A stretch of DNA of 64,000 nt, taken from contig CALHAX010000039.1 in NCBI GenBank assembly GCA_937931785.1, positions 38,331 through 102,330 on the forward strand, given 5' to 3'. Below the pieces are notes generated by a model that saw only the letters and a program-made list of their open reading frames with translations, was not told the DNA's origin and ran no database searches. Each line of letters begins with the position of its first letter. Position 1 is the stretch's first letter. Below are positions 1-7,780 of the stretch, one piece after another. Both the position numbers and the translations under genes were made by a program. The stretch comes from an uncultured Hyphomicrobiaceae bacterium. Lineage in GTDB: Bacteria > Pseudomonadota > Alphaproteobacteria > Rhizobiales > CALHAX01.

Positions 1-450
1 ATCAACGGCCTTGCCATCCTTGAATGAAACCTTTGGATTTACGGTGGCCTTGAATGAATAGGGCTCGCTGTCATCCCGGGCGATGGTGCAGTTGACGGTA
101 TGCGACGGGAATTTTGCTTCGTACGTTGGCTCGCTTACGGCATCAAGAAGCGTTTGGCGCGGAACGTTGAGCTGCATTTCGCACTTTGCGTGCCCCCATG
201 GCCAGGAGACGCGTGCGCTTTTGATTTTCTCGGAGAGGTCTTGTTTTGGCACCGTCTTGATGATGACGCAACTGATGTCATCACCTGCGGTCTTGGCACG
301 CAATGCGGAGCACATGTCGACCTTGCACGACTTGCGCGCTTCTTTTTCCTTCTTGAGGATTGCTTCGAGCTCCGGAGAATACTTCGACTCTGCCAAAGCA
401 GGTGTGCATGCGATGGCACTGAACAGAAGTGCTGTGAGTGTCGTTCTCAT
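1..450 (-). CDS. Hypothetical exported protein, C-terminus cut by window edge
   Basis: Reading the minus strand from an ATG at 450 gives 150 open codons that run off the left edge without a stop. The product begins MRTTLTALLFSAIACTPALA, a typical Sec signal peptide with likely cleavage after ALA (residue 20). The mature part opens with a lysine- and glutamate-rich helix (KYSPELEAILKKEKEARKSC) and has at least four cysteines (about residues 42, 47, 60 and 90), which suggests a disulfide-bonded periplasmic protein. I do not recognise the family. It lies downstream of leuB on the same strand, but 137 bp separate them, so co-transcription is uncertain. Confidence 0.7.
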   Translation of the reverse strand, partial: MRTTLTALLFSAIACTPALAESKYSPELEAILKKEKEARKSCKVDMCSALRAKTAGDDISCVIIKTVPKQDLSEKIKSARVSWPWGHAKCEMQLNVPRQTLLDAVSEPTYEAKFPSHTVNCTIARDDSEPYSFKATVNPKVSFKDGKAVD

Positions 451-586
451 GTATCCGTGAGTCCCCAAAATCTCAGTTCGAACAGTTCCTGTGAATTCGC
501 TCGAACAATACGGCCAAGTGATGACAGGTCTCCGACCCCCATGAGCGGGCTGGACGGTGCTGGATCGCACGCATCCAATAGCGGCA

Positions 587-1696
587 TCAACTGCTGAGCG
601 CATCCAGCTCTGCCAGGATGGCGTTGCCCATGGCTTGTGTCCCGATGGCCTGCCCACCATCTCCGACAATGTCGCCCGTACGCAGGCCCTTGTCGAGAAC
701 TCCAGCGATGGCGTTTTCCACCATGTCGGCTTCAGTGCCCATGTTGAAGGTGTAGCGCAGGGCCATAGCATAGCTGGCGATCGTGGCGATCGGGTTGGCT
801 GCGCCTTGACCGGCGATGTCAGGCGCTGATCCGTGCACGGGTTCGTAGAGCGATTTTCGCTTGCCATTGTCATCCTCTGCGCCGAGTGACGCAGACGGGA
901 GCATGCCGAGGGAACCGGTGAGCATGGCCGCACAGTCGGAGAGAATATCTCCGAACAAGTTGTCGGTGACGAGGACGTCGAATTGTTTTGGATTGCGCAC
1001 CAATTGCATTGCGCAGTTGTCTGCCAGGATGTGCTGAAGTTCGACCTCCGGAAATTCCTCCGCGTGGACGCGTGTCGCCACTTCGTTCCAGAGCACACCG
1101 GATTTCATGACGTTGCGCTTCTCAGCCGAGTGCACGAGGTTGCCGCGTTTTTTTGCAAGGTCGAACGCGACCCGGCAGATGCGTTCGATTTCGTAGGTCT
1201 CGTAGACCTGCGTGTCGACGGCGCGTTTCTGGCCATCGCCAAGGTCCGTGATTTCCTTTGGCTCGCCGAAATACACACCACCCGTCAGCTCACGCACGAT
1301 CATGACGTCGAGACCTTCGACCAGATCCTGCTTGAGCGATGATGCTGCGGCCAGCGCCGGGTAACAGATCGCGGGGCGCAGGTTGGCGAACAGTTCGAGG
1401 TCCTTGCGCAGGCGCAGCAATCCAGCTTCTGGGCGGGCTTCGTATGGCACGTCGTCCCACTTGGGGCCACCAACCGCACCAAGCAGAACGCTGTCGGCTT
1501 TCAGAGCCTTGTCGACCGTCTCATCAGCAATGGCCTCGCCGTGCGCGTCGTAAGCGCAGCCGCCGACGAGATCGGTTTCCATATTGAAGGTCGCTGTGCC
1601 GCGCTTGTTGATCCACTCTACGACGCGGGCCACTTCAGCCATGACTTCCGGTCCGATGCCGTCACCCGGCAGAAAGAGAAGATCGTATGATGGCAT
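587..1696 (-). CDS. leuB: 3-isopropylmalate dehydrogenase
   Basis: LeuB oxidises and decarboxylates (2R,3S)-3-isopropylmalate to 2-oxoisocaproate with NAD+, the third step of leucine synthesis, in the cytoplasm. The 369-residue product has the usual family length. It opens with the family-typical start [18 protein letters not shown] and carries the substrate-loop and metal region ([12 protein letters not shown]) and the NAD-binding end ([13 protein letters not shown]). The frame is open further upstream to 1801, but the preceding 35 residues are low-complexity and unlike LeuB, so I chose the ATG at 1696. leuD lies about 1.3 kb upstream on the same strand, separated by two small membrane-protein genes. 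leuC is not in the window. Confidence 0.97.
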   Translation of the reverse strand: MPSYDLLFLPGDGIGPEVMAEVARVVEWINKRGTATFNMETDLVGGCAYDAHGEAIADETVDKALKADSVLLGAVGGPKWDDVPYEARPEAGLLRLRKDLELFANLRPAICYPALAAASSLKQDLVEGLDVMIVRELTGGVYFGEPKEITDLGDGQKRAVDTQVYETYEIERICRVAFDLAKKRGNLVHSAEKRNVMKSGVLWNEVATRVHAEEFPEVELQHILADNCAMQLVRNPKQFDVLVTDNLFGDILSDCAAMLTGSLGMLPSASLGAEDDNGKRKSLYEPVHGSAPDIAGQGAANPIATIASYAMALRYTFNMGTEADMVENAIAGVLDKGLRTGDIVGDGGQAIGTQAMGNAILAELDALSS

Positions 1697-1740
1697 GGCG
1701 TGTGGCTCCCGGTTGGCGCATCGATGTTCAACGCTGGGTG

Positions 1741-2190
1741 CTAACGCGCGGGCGTGGATGGGGCAAGAACTTTGGGCGCGTGGCGGGCGATGATGATGCA
1801 TACGGCGGCAGAGATCGTGCCGACGCCGGCTAGTGCGAGCGACAGCGCCACCGGATTTGGGACGGGGGTGGTTGCCGTGGCGATCAATCCATATGCGAGT
1901 GTGACGAAGAACCCGGCGAGGCCTGCGAGGATGACAGAGAGGTGCGCGGATCGGTCTTGTAGCAAGACAAGAAGGCCAGCGGTCGCAAGGGCTGGTGCGA
2001 GGCCGGCTGCGTAGATCAGCGCCAGCCCGATGGGGTGCAGGCCGTAGATCAGGGCCTCAATGCCTTCTGGAATGTTGAGGAATGCCGTTGCGCCAACAAT
2101 TGCCACGACGAATCCTGCAGGCGGACCAATGAGGCCGAATGTCAGGAGCAAGTGGTGTGTCGCGATCCGGGATTGTGCTGCGGGATACAT
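1741..2190 (-). CDS. Small hypothetical membrane protein (149 aa, about 4 TM)
   Basis: Not recognised. The 149-residue product is very hydrophobic, with about four membrane segments near residues 14-36, 46-70, 82-104 and 112-135, and a short polar tail. The start at 2190 has a good ribosome binding site (GGAGG about 8 bases upstream). It lies 44 bp before leuB on the same strand and may be co-transcribed with it. Its first helix ([16 protein letters not shown]) resembles that of the next membrane gene (TFTVLGPYLGYMTAVI), so the two may be distant paralogues. Nothing in the sequence links it to leucine synthesis. Confidence 0.7.
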   Translation of the reverse strand: MYPAAQSRIATHHLLLTFGLIGPPAGFVVAIVGATAFLNIPEGIEALIYGLHPIGLALIYAAGLAPALATAGLLVLLQDRSAHLSVILAGLAGFFVTLAYGLIATATTPVPNPVALSLALAGVGTISAAVCIIIARHAPKVLAPSTPAR

Positions 2191-2456
2191 GTGCGTGCCT
2201 CCGTGTCGGTTTGTGATGCGGACAGAAGGCGCAGATCAGGTTGCAGAAGACGTGCACGTGGTGCGGGGAATTGCAGGGAACTCATGAGGTCCGAAATGCA
2301 GCGACATCCGTCATCGCGGCGCAGGCCGCGATCCACGTCGGACATCTTCAAGTTCATGCAGTATGTTCGCCCCGTCCTGCAGATATCCGGAAAACTCGTT
2401 GCATTGGTGGTGTCGATGCGCGACGTGGATACCGCCCTCCGGCGGCATGACGAAGT
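2191..2456. repeat. Gene-free stretch with a REP-like palindrome at 2313-2332
   Basis: About 266 bp between two small membrane-protein genes. It contains a perfect 8-bp inverted repeat, ATCGCGGC / GCCGCGAT with a GCAG loop, at 2313-2332. Flanks reading GTC...ATCC resemble the short extragenic palindromes common in alphaproteobacteria, whose translation gives the tell-tale GLRRDDG. I saw no second copy in the window. No convincing coding sequence is present. Confidence 0.35.
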
Positions 2457-2954
2457 TTATCTACTATTGATGTTGGGGCGCAAATTACACCATGCGTTGA
2501 CGATCCAGTAACAAATTGCAAATGGTACGAGGAAGATCATGCACCACTCGATGGCTGCGCCTAATCCTGTCAATTGTCCATAATATTGATTGTAGGTAGA
2601 GTTTTCAGTCCTTGCGAAAGAAGGAAAGAAAAGTTCCCACACCAACGCCACGACCAGCCATGTCAAACCGGTCGTTAATATCCACGCGACGGCGGCGAGT
2701 AATTTCCTCCCATTGCCGCCCAAGCACATCAAAAGCATGATTGCCAATGCCATTAATCGTGCTGGCAACACACCAACAACGTAGATCTTCCGAAGAAAGT
2801 TGTGATGTCTGCTGAGTATGCCGATCGCACTATTAAGAATCTGATCAGTGCGAAAACGGGTCACGCTCCAGAATAGAATGACCGCGGTCATGTAACCAAG
2901 GTAGGGTCCCAACACCGTGAAAGTTATCAGTGTTGGCCACGGTCTTAGCATCAT
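2457..2954 (-). CDS. Hypothetical membrane protein (165 aa, 4 TM)
   Basis: Not recognised. The product has four predicted membrane segments (about residues 8-30, 58-78, 86-110 and 131-153) and a short polar C-terminus ending NLRPNINSR. The first 30 residues, with the motif LGPYLGYMTAVILF, look like those of the 1741-2190 membrane protein. The coding DNA seems richer in A and T than leuD and leuB around it, which hints at a later insertion. It starts 15 bp after the leuD stop on the same strand, so it probably sits in the leuD transcript. Confidence 0.6.
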   Translation of the reverse strand: MMLRPWPTLITFTVLGPYLGYMTAVILFWSVTRFRTDQILNSAIGILSRHHNFLRKIYVVGVLPARLMALAIMLLMCLGGNGRKLLAAVAWILTTGLTWLVVALVWELFFPSFARTENSTYNQYYGQLTGLGAAIEWCMIFLVPFAICYWIVNAWCNLRPNINSR

Positions 2955-2969
2955 TGTGACCTGGCAGTG

Positions 2970-3572
2970 TTAAGACCAAGGGCGCGCGACTTGCTGCTTT
3001 TCTTCGTACGCCGCGATTGAATCCGCCTTCTCCATCGTGAGGCCGATGTCGTCGAGGCCGTTCATCAGGCAGTGTTTGCGGAACGGATCGAGGTCGAAGG
3101 AGATCGTGCCGCCGTCGGGGCCGGTGATGGTCTGGGATTCGAGATCGACGGTGATGCGGGCGTTGGAGCCGCGTTCGGCATCGTCCATCAGTTTGTCGAC
3201 GTCTTCCTGTGGGAGTTGAATGGGCAGGATGCCGTTCTTGAAACAGTTGTTGTAAAAGATGTCGGCAAAGGATGGCGCGACAACACAGCGGATGCCGAAA
3301 TCGAGCAGAGCCCACGGCGCGTGTTCGCGACTGGAGCCACAGCCGAAATTTTCCCCTGCGATAAGGATCTCGGCGTTGCGGTAGGCCGGTTTGTTCAGCA
3401 CGAAATCCGGGTTTTCCTTGCCGTCCGAAAAGCGCATCTCGTCGAACAGATTGGCACCGAGGCCGGTCCGTTTTATGGTTTTCAGAAACTGTTTCGGGAT
3501 GATCATGTCCGTGTCGATGTTGATCATCGGCAGTGGAGCGGCGATACCCGTCAGCTTGTCGAATTTTTCCAT
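2970..3572 (-). CDS. leuD: 3-isopropylmalate dehydratase small subunit
   Basis: LeuD is the swivel-domain subunit of isopropylmalate isomerase. With LeuC (4Fe-4S) it converts 2-isopropylmalate to 3-isopropylmalate. The 200-residue product has the expected length and hallmark motifs: the N-terminal [13 protein letters not shown], the active-site stretch [17 protein letters not shown], and [18 protein letters not shown]. The start at 3572 gives the usual [14 protein letters not shown] opening. leuC does not adjoin it here. Downstream on the same strand come a small membrane protein and then, after another, leuB. Confidence 0.97.
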   Translation of the reverse strand: MEKFDKLTGIAAPLPMINIDTDMIIPKQFLKTIKRTGLGANLFDEMRFSDGKENPDFVLNKPAYRNAEILIAGENFGCGSSREHAPWALLDFGIRCVVAPSFADIFYNNCFKNGILPIQLPQEDVDKLMDDAERGSNARITVDLESQTITGPDGGTISFDLDPFRKHCLMNGLDDIGLTMEKADSIAAYEEKQQVARPWS

Positions 3573-3653
3573 TATTCATTCCCCGTCGCGCGTTCCGCGC
3601 TCCACGCCTCTTGCCTGTGTTTGTGCAACAGAACCTTGCCCTGTGCCCCGTCT

Positions 3654-4130
3654 CTAAACCTTCAGCCCGTCGCCGAGGGCACGGAACTCGCCTTCCGCTT
3701 CGGCCAGCATCTCCATGCGACGCCTGAATCCGGCGATCTGGCCGGGTTTGCGTGTTTCGAGAAGCATGGCGTCGATGGTCTGGCGTTCCACGATGCTTTC
3801 CAGACGCCTTTTAACGCCAGCAATCTTGCGTCCGTCAAGGTGTCCCGCGAGCAGGACAGCGATATCCGACACGTTCCCGGCCAGACGCGCCAATTCTCGT
3901 CGCGTGTCCCGGGCGGCCTTGTCCTTGGATTTCGCCTGTGACCGGTCGTCGGATAGCTTTGCAAGGGCCTCTGATGCTCGTGCGAGCGTGTCAGCAACAG
4001 TATCGCAGTAAAGTGCAACCTTGGTGCGTTGTACCCCGTCCAGGGTGCGCATTGTGGTGCGCCAGCCCGCTATAACTTCGGCAAGTCCGAAAATCTGTGT
4101 GATCGTCTTGAAAATGTCCATTCGGCGCAT
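3654..4130 (-). CDS. Hypothetical helical protein (158 aa)
   Basis: Not recognised. The product is almost entirely helical and rich in Arg, Lys, Glu and Ala, without a signal peptide or membrane segment. Two stretches (about residues 40-75 and 100-150) could form coiled coils. The start may be Met1 or Met4 (MDIFKTITQIFGLAEVIAGW). The frame stays open on the minus strand with codon use like its neighbours. It lies about 80 bp upstream of leuD on the same strand and may be in the same transcript. No function can be inferred. Confidence 0.6.
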   Translation of the reverse strand: MRRMDIFKTITQIFGLAEVIAGWRTTMRTLDGVQRTKVALYCDTVADTLARASEALAKLSDDRSQAKSKDKAARDTRRELARLAGNVSDIAVLLAGHLDGRKIAGVKRRLESIVERQTIDAMLLETRKPGQIAGFRRRMEMLAEAEGEFRALGDGLKV

Positions 4131-4187
4131 TGTACCAGAATGCGGATACGCTTTGCCGACGATTGCAAGTCTTGGTGACTGGCGCGG

Positions 4188-4769
4188 CTACCAGATCTTC
4201 CGCGCACGGTAGCATTGGCGCATCAACTCGCATCGTTTGTCGCCTGAGTAGTGGGTCGAGTCGCCCTTGGCGGTGCTGATGAATGCGCAGATTTCCTCGA
4301 TCCCGGCGGGAGACAACCATCCGCGACGGCGACCGCGTTGCACAGCGAAGCAGTCCGCTGTGACTTCATCCGGGCCACGAAATTGATGGGCGCACTCATG
4401 TCCGTGGATCCACAACTGAACCGCGGATGGCAGGCGGGACATGCGTGCCGGATTGAGGATCAGGAAACCGGGGTATGCTGCACCGTAGTCATCAAGCTCG
4501 GGATCGAGAACCGTTGGGCGGCTTCCACACCGCAAACTGCGACCGGCGACAATCAATTCGCCATTTGGGACGATGATGGCTTTCGGGTTGAACTCGGCAA
4601 GGTAGTCTTCTGCCGTCGGGTTGTTCTCGTCGTGGTCGTCCGCGTAACCGAAATTTGCCGATATAACCAGACCCACAACCAGAAGTGTCACGGTCAGCGC
4701 GGCGGATGCGCGCGCAACTGGACGTATGAGAAACGGCGAAATCAGTCGCCGCGCCTTGCGCACTATCAC
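4188..4769 (-). CDS. Exported or membrane-anchored protein with HExxH zinc motif
   Basis: The 193-residue product has a basic N-terminus and one hydrophobic segment (about residues 21-40), ending in a possible signal-peptidase site (NFGYA-DD). A classic metallopeptidase signature lies at residues 124-128 (HECAH), followed by E135 and D139 in RGPDEVTADCF as possible third ligands. Six cysteines suggest disulfides. It is short for a peptidase, so it could be a minimal secreted zinc hydrolase or a degenerate one. The family is not recognised beyond the motif. Neighbours give no functional clue. Confidence 0.6.
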   Translation of the reverse strand: MIVRKARRLISPFLIRPVARASAALTVTLLVVGLVISANFGYADDHDENNPTAEDYLAEFNPKAIIVPNGELIVAGRSLRCGSRPTVLDPELDDYGAAYPGFLILNPARMSRLPSAVQLWIHGHECAHQFRGPDEVTADCFAVQRGRRRGWLSPAGIEEICAFISTAKGDSTHYSGDKRCELMRQCYRARKIW

Positions 4770-4918
4770 GTTTTCTGTCCCCGGATCTGCTTATTACCAG
4801 TCACGCTTCATCCCGTTGTCGTTTCGTCGACAATACGGGTGTTCACGCAATTCTCAACCTCAGGTCAAAGTCTAACAGACAAAATATGTCCAGTGCGAGA
4901 CGAAGGTCCTGATGTGAT

Positions 4919-5569
4919 TCAACTCTTCGGAATACTGTTGCTTGCAAAGGCACGACGCAAGACGGCGGAACAGCGTTGATTGATTGTGCCTTCGAGTGTT
5001 TCTACAAAAGCAAGATCTGCATCCTGCAGCCGTAGCTCTGAGCGTACGTCTGGTGCGTCCGTGATTGTGGCGTCGTATGCGCCGACCTCATCGAAGGGAA
5101 TGGCGCTGACCCATGGGGTTGTGCCGTCCTGGCCATTTTCATGGTCATCCACGAAAACACCAGCATAGGCGGACATGGCCAGTCTGGCGATGTCATCACG
5201 GTCGCCGGATTGCACGAAACGGGTCAAATGCATGCAGATCGTACCAGCCGCCACCGCGCGTGCTCCAGAGAGACCATCGTGACGGTTGTCAGGAATGTGT
5301 TCAGCGATGGCCCGGAGGTCGCGTTCGCTGACTTGTCTGGGTTCACGTGCCGATGGGTCCTGCAGTGCCGTCCAGACCCTGTTGAGGCGGTGGCGGAAGA
5401 AACCGTAGGCATCAGATTTGATCTCACGGCAGCATATCACGAGATCGGGATAAAAACGTTCTGCGACGAGAAGACCGAACGCTTCCGCACGCCAATTGTC
5501 GACGCCGGATACGGGATCCGTCAGTCTGTAGCGGATAAAATTCCACGTTACAGGTTCGGCTTTGGCCAT
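4919..5569 (-). CDS. Hypothetical cytoplasmic protein (216 aa)
   Basis: Not recognised. The 216-residue product begins MAKAEPVTWNFIRYRLTDPV and has no signal peptide or membrane helix. It is rich in Asp, Arg and Ala with a mixed alpha/beta look. The N-terminal half has two cysteines in VICCRE, and an acidic run (VDDHENGQDG) lies near residue 140. Codon use matches the neighbours. It is downstream of the flavin monooxygenase on the same strand with a 68-bp gap. I can assign no function. Confidence 0.55.
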   Translation of the reverse strand: MAKAEPVTWNFIRYRLTDPVSGVDNWRAEAFGLLVAERFYPDLVICCREIKSDAYGFFRHRLNRVWTALQDPSAREPRQVSERDLRAIAEHIPDNRHDGLSGARAVAAGTICMHLTRFVQSGDRDDIARLAMSAYAGVFVDDHENGQDGTTPWVSAIPFDEVGAYDATITDAPDVRSELRLQDADLAFVETLEGTINQRCSAVLRRAFASNSIPKS

Positions 5570-5637
5570 TGGTCGTCCAGCCAGTTCCGTTTTGCCCGCG
5601 GTGCGAATGATGCCGCAGTGCGAATAATTAGCACACC

Positions 5638-6837
5638 TTATATGATTCGTTCGACGTCAACGGCACATGCGTCATATCCGTAAATCCAGTCCAGTCGACG
5701 GGCGATGATGTCCGGCGCCAGTTGATTGATCAGGGCAAGCGGCGTCAAGGTCAGGTTGCGTTTCAGGGCGGAGTGCTGATGAAACAGGTGTCCGTTCCGA
5801 CGGGCACGTTCCTGAATCCTGGTTGTGCGTGGCTTTCGGATCGCTTCATAATGTTCAAGTGCCGTCTGGATGTTGTCGCCCGAAGCCAGTGTTCTGGACA
5901 GAATAACTGCGTCTTCGAATGCCATCACGGCACCCTGGGCCATGAAAGGCAGCATTGGATGACAGGCATCGCCCAGCAAGGCGATGCGTTGCCCAGTCCA
6001 ACGCGCGAGTGGCGGGCGATCGAACAGGCCCCACAGATGACATGTATCGGCACTGCCTAGCAGTTGGGTTATGCCGGGGCTCCATCCGTTGAAGGCTGTT
6101 CGCACGTGGTCGAGGTTGCCAGGCATGCTCCAGCTTTCCTCTGCCCAATAATCATGTTCCTTGACGGCGACGAAGTTGATCAGCGATCCGCCGCGGACAA
6201 AATAGTGGACGAAATGTTGTCCGGAACCGGCCCAGACGGTGGTATCGGGCGCAATGAGATCCGGATCGATGCGCTCTGCCGGAACAAGTCCTCGCCATGC
6301 AATGTTTCCGGTAAAGCGCGCCTGCTCTGGACCGAGCATCTGGGTGCGGACAGCGGAGTGTATTCCATCGGCACCGACCAGGAGATCGAACGTTTGCGTG
6401 GTGCTGCCTTCGAGGTGGATGTTGATGGAATCGGACGTATTTACGAATTTTGCGACACGAGCATTGTTTTGGATTTTTATACCACGCTCAATCGCTGCCG
6501 CATGGAGAACCTGTACGAGGTCAGCTCTGTGCAGGTGCAGGTAGGGCGCACCGTACCGTTTGGATGCGCTTTGGCCCATAGGTGTTCTGAACACGAGCTT
6601 GCCAGTGTCCGCACGTTGCAGCACAGTGGCCTCCGGTTCAAATGCGCTGTTCTGCAGGGCCTCGAGCAGCCCGTGATGTGCCAGCAATCGGGTACCGTTG
6701 GGACTGATCTGAATGCCTGCGCCAACGTCCTCCTGCCTCTGCGCCTGCTCGAAGACGACAACATCGTGACCGGTGTCGGCAAGTGCGATGCTGGCGAAAA
6801 GGCCGCCTGGTCCTGCTCCCACAATGCCTACATGCAC
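5638..6837 (-). CDS. FAD-dependent monooxygenase, salicylate-hydroxylase-like
   Basis: A class A flavoprotein monooxygenase that should hydroxylate an aromatic or cyclic substrate with NAD(P)H and O2. All three family fingerprints are present: the N-terminal Rossmann motif GAGPGGLFASIAL, the DG motif GADGIHSAVR near residue 160, and the GD motif GDACHPMLPFMAQGA near residue 285, a sequence typical of salicylate 1-hydroxylase and 3-hydroxybenzoate 6-hydroxylase relatives. Length is 399 residues. The start is GTG at 6837, with GGAG placed 8 bases upstream. It is divergent from the SDR gene at 6962. No ring-cleavage gene is nearby, so the substrate is unknown. Confidence 0.85.
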   Translation of the reverse strand: MHVGIVGAGPGGLFASIALADTGHDVVVFEQAQRQEDVGAGIQISPNGTRLLAHHGLLEALQNSAFEPEATVLQRADTGKLVFRTPMGQSASKRYGAPYLHLHRADLVQVLHAAAIERGIKIQNNARVAKFVNTSDSINIHLEGSTTQTFDLLVGADGIHSAVRTQMLGPEQARFTGNIAWRGLVPAERIDPDLIAPDTTVWAGSGQHFVHYFVRGGSLINFVAVKEHDYWAEESWSMPGNLDHVRTAFNGWSPGITQLLGSADTCHLWGLFDRPPLARWTGQRIALLGDACHPMLPFMAQGAVMAFEDAVILSRTLASGDNIQTALEHYEAIRKPRTTRIQERARRNGHLFHQHSALKRNLTLTPLALINQLAPDIIARRLDWIYGYDACAVDVERII

Positions 6838-6961
6838 GATTTAAACTCCAGTGCCAATGTCTTGCAAAGGCGGTTGCGTCTGCAGGCTTGGCGCAGCATA
6901 ACGCGTTCCATCGATCTTCCTGTCCGTAGCGCCGCGGTGCGCTTTATGAAAGGCATCCCAA

Positions 6962-7780
6962 ATGTTCGATTACAAAGGCAAGCACGTTTTTGTCGCGGGC
7001 GGTACGACCGGCATCAATTTTGGCATCGCGACCGGGTTCGCGAAGGCAGGTGCCAAAGTGTTCGTCGTGAGCCGCAAGGACGAGAATGTGCAGCGCGCCG
7101 TTGCTGAATTACAGACACATGGCGGGGCCGCTGCTGGCGCGACTGCGGACGTGCGCGATGTCGATGCGGTGGCTGCTGCGTTCGCCGAGGCTGTCACGCA
7201 ATTCGGCCCTATTGATGTCCTGATTTCGGGGGCGGCGGGCAATTTCCCGGCTTACGCCAACGCCATATCGTCGAATGGTTTCAAATCTGTGGTCGATATC
7301 GATCTGGTGGGCACATTCCATGTCATGAAGATGGGGTTTGAACACCTCGTGAAGCCGGGTGGCGTTGTGATCAATATTTCGGCCCCACAGGCGGAGCTAC
7401 CGATGGAAGCGCAGGTGCATGTGTGCGCGGCCAAGGCCGGTGTTGATATGGTGACGCGCGTGCTTGCGATGGAATGGGGCGAGCATGGGGTGCGTGTCCT
7501 GTCGGTCATTCCGGGACCGATCGCAGGAACGGAAGGCATGAAGCGCCTTGCCCCTACTCCGGAAATGATGGAGCTGTGCGCCCAAACTGTGCCGTTGCGG
7601 CGTGTTGGCGAGGTCGAGGATATGGCGGATGCCTGCCTCGCGCTCGCGTCCGACGCCTGCCGTTACATTTCGGGCGCTGTCATACCCGTGGATGGTGGGT
7701 GGTCGCTCGGCGGCGCCACTGTGGCGATGAATACTGTTGTCAACGCCGGTGTGAAGATGGGGTTCGTCAAGAAGCAATAG
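6962..7780 (+). CDS. SDR oxidoreductase, 2,4-dienoyl-CoA-reductase-like
   Basis: A 272-residue short-chain dehydrogenase. The NAD(P)-binding motif appears as GGTTGINFGIA near residue 13. The stretch ISGAAGNFPAYANAISSNGF, the following VDIDLVGTFHVMK, and PGPIAGTEGMKRL near residue 185 resemble peroxisomal-type 2,4-dienoyl-CoA reductases (DECR2/SPS19 group) more than generic SDRs. That role would be reduction of 2,4-dienoyl-CoA during breakdown of unsaturated fatty acids. The usual SDR Tyr-x-x-x-Lys is not evident: the region reads VHVCAAKAG, as expected for the DECR group. It ends by overlapping the convergent hydrolase gene by 14 bp. Confidence 0.8.
   Translation: MFDYKGKHVFVAGGTTGINFGIATGFAKAGAKVFVVSRKDENVQRAVAELQTHGGAAAGATADVRDVDAVAAAFAEAVTQFGPIDVLISGAAGNFPAYANAISSNGFKSVVDIDLVGTFHVMKMGFEHLVKPGGVVINISAPQAELPMEAQVHVCAAKAGVDMVTRVLAMEWGEHGVRVLSVIPGPIAGTEGMKRLAPTPEMMELCAQTVPLRRVGEVEDMADACLALASDACRYISGAVIPVDGGWSLGGATVAMNTVVNAGVKMGFVKKQ

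Noticed and set aside
2313..2332. CRISPR or tandem repeat unit
   Set aside because: Only a single palindrome, with no second copy or spacer.
3072..3941. 289-codon plus frame across leuD
   Set aside because: Antisense to leuD; no motif.
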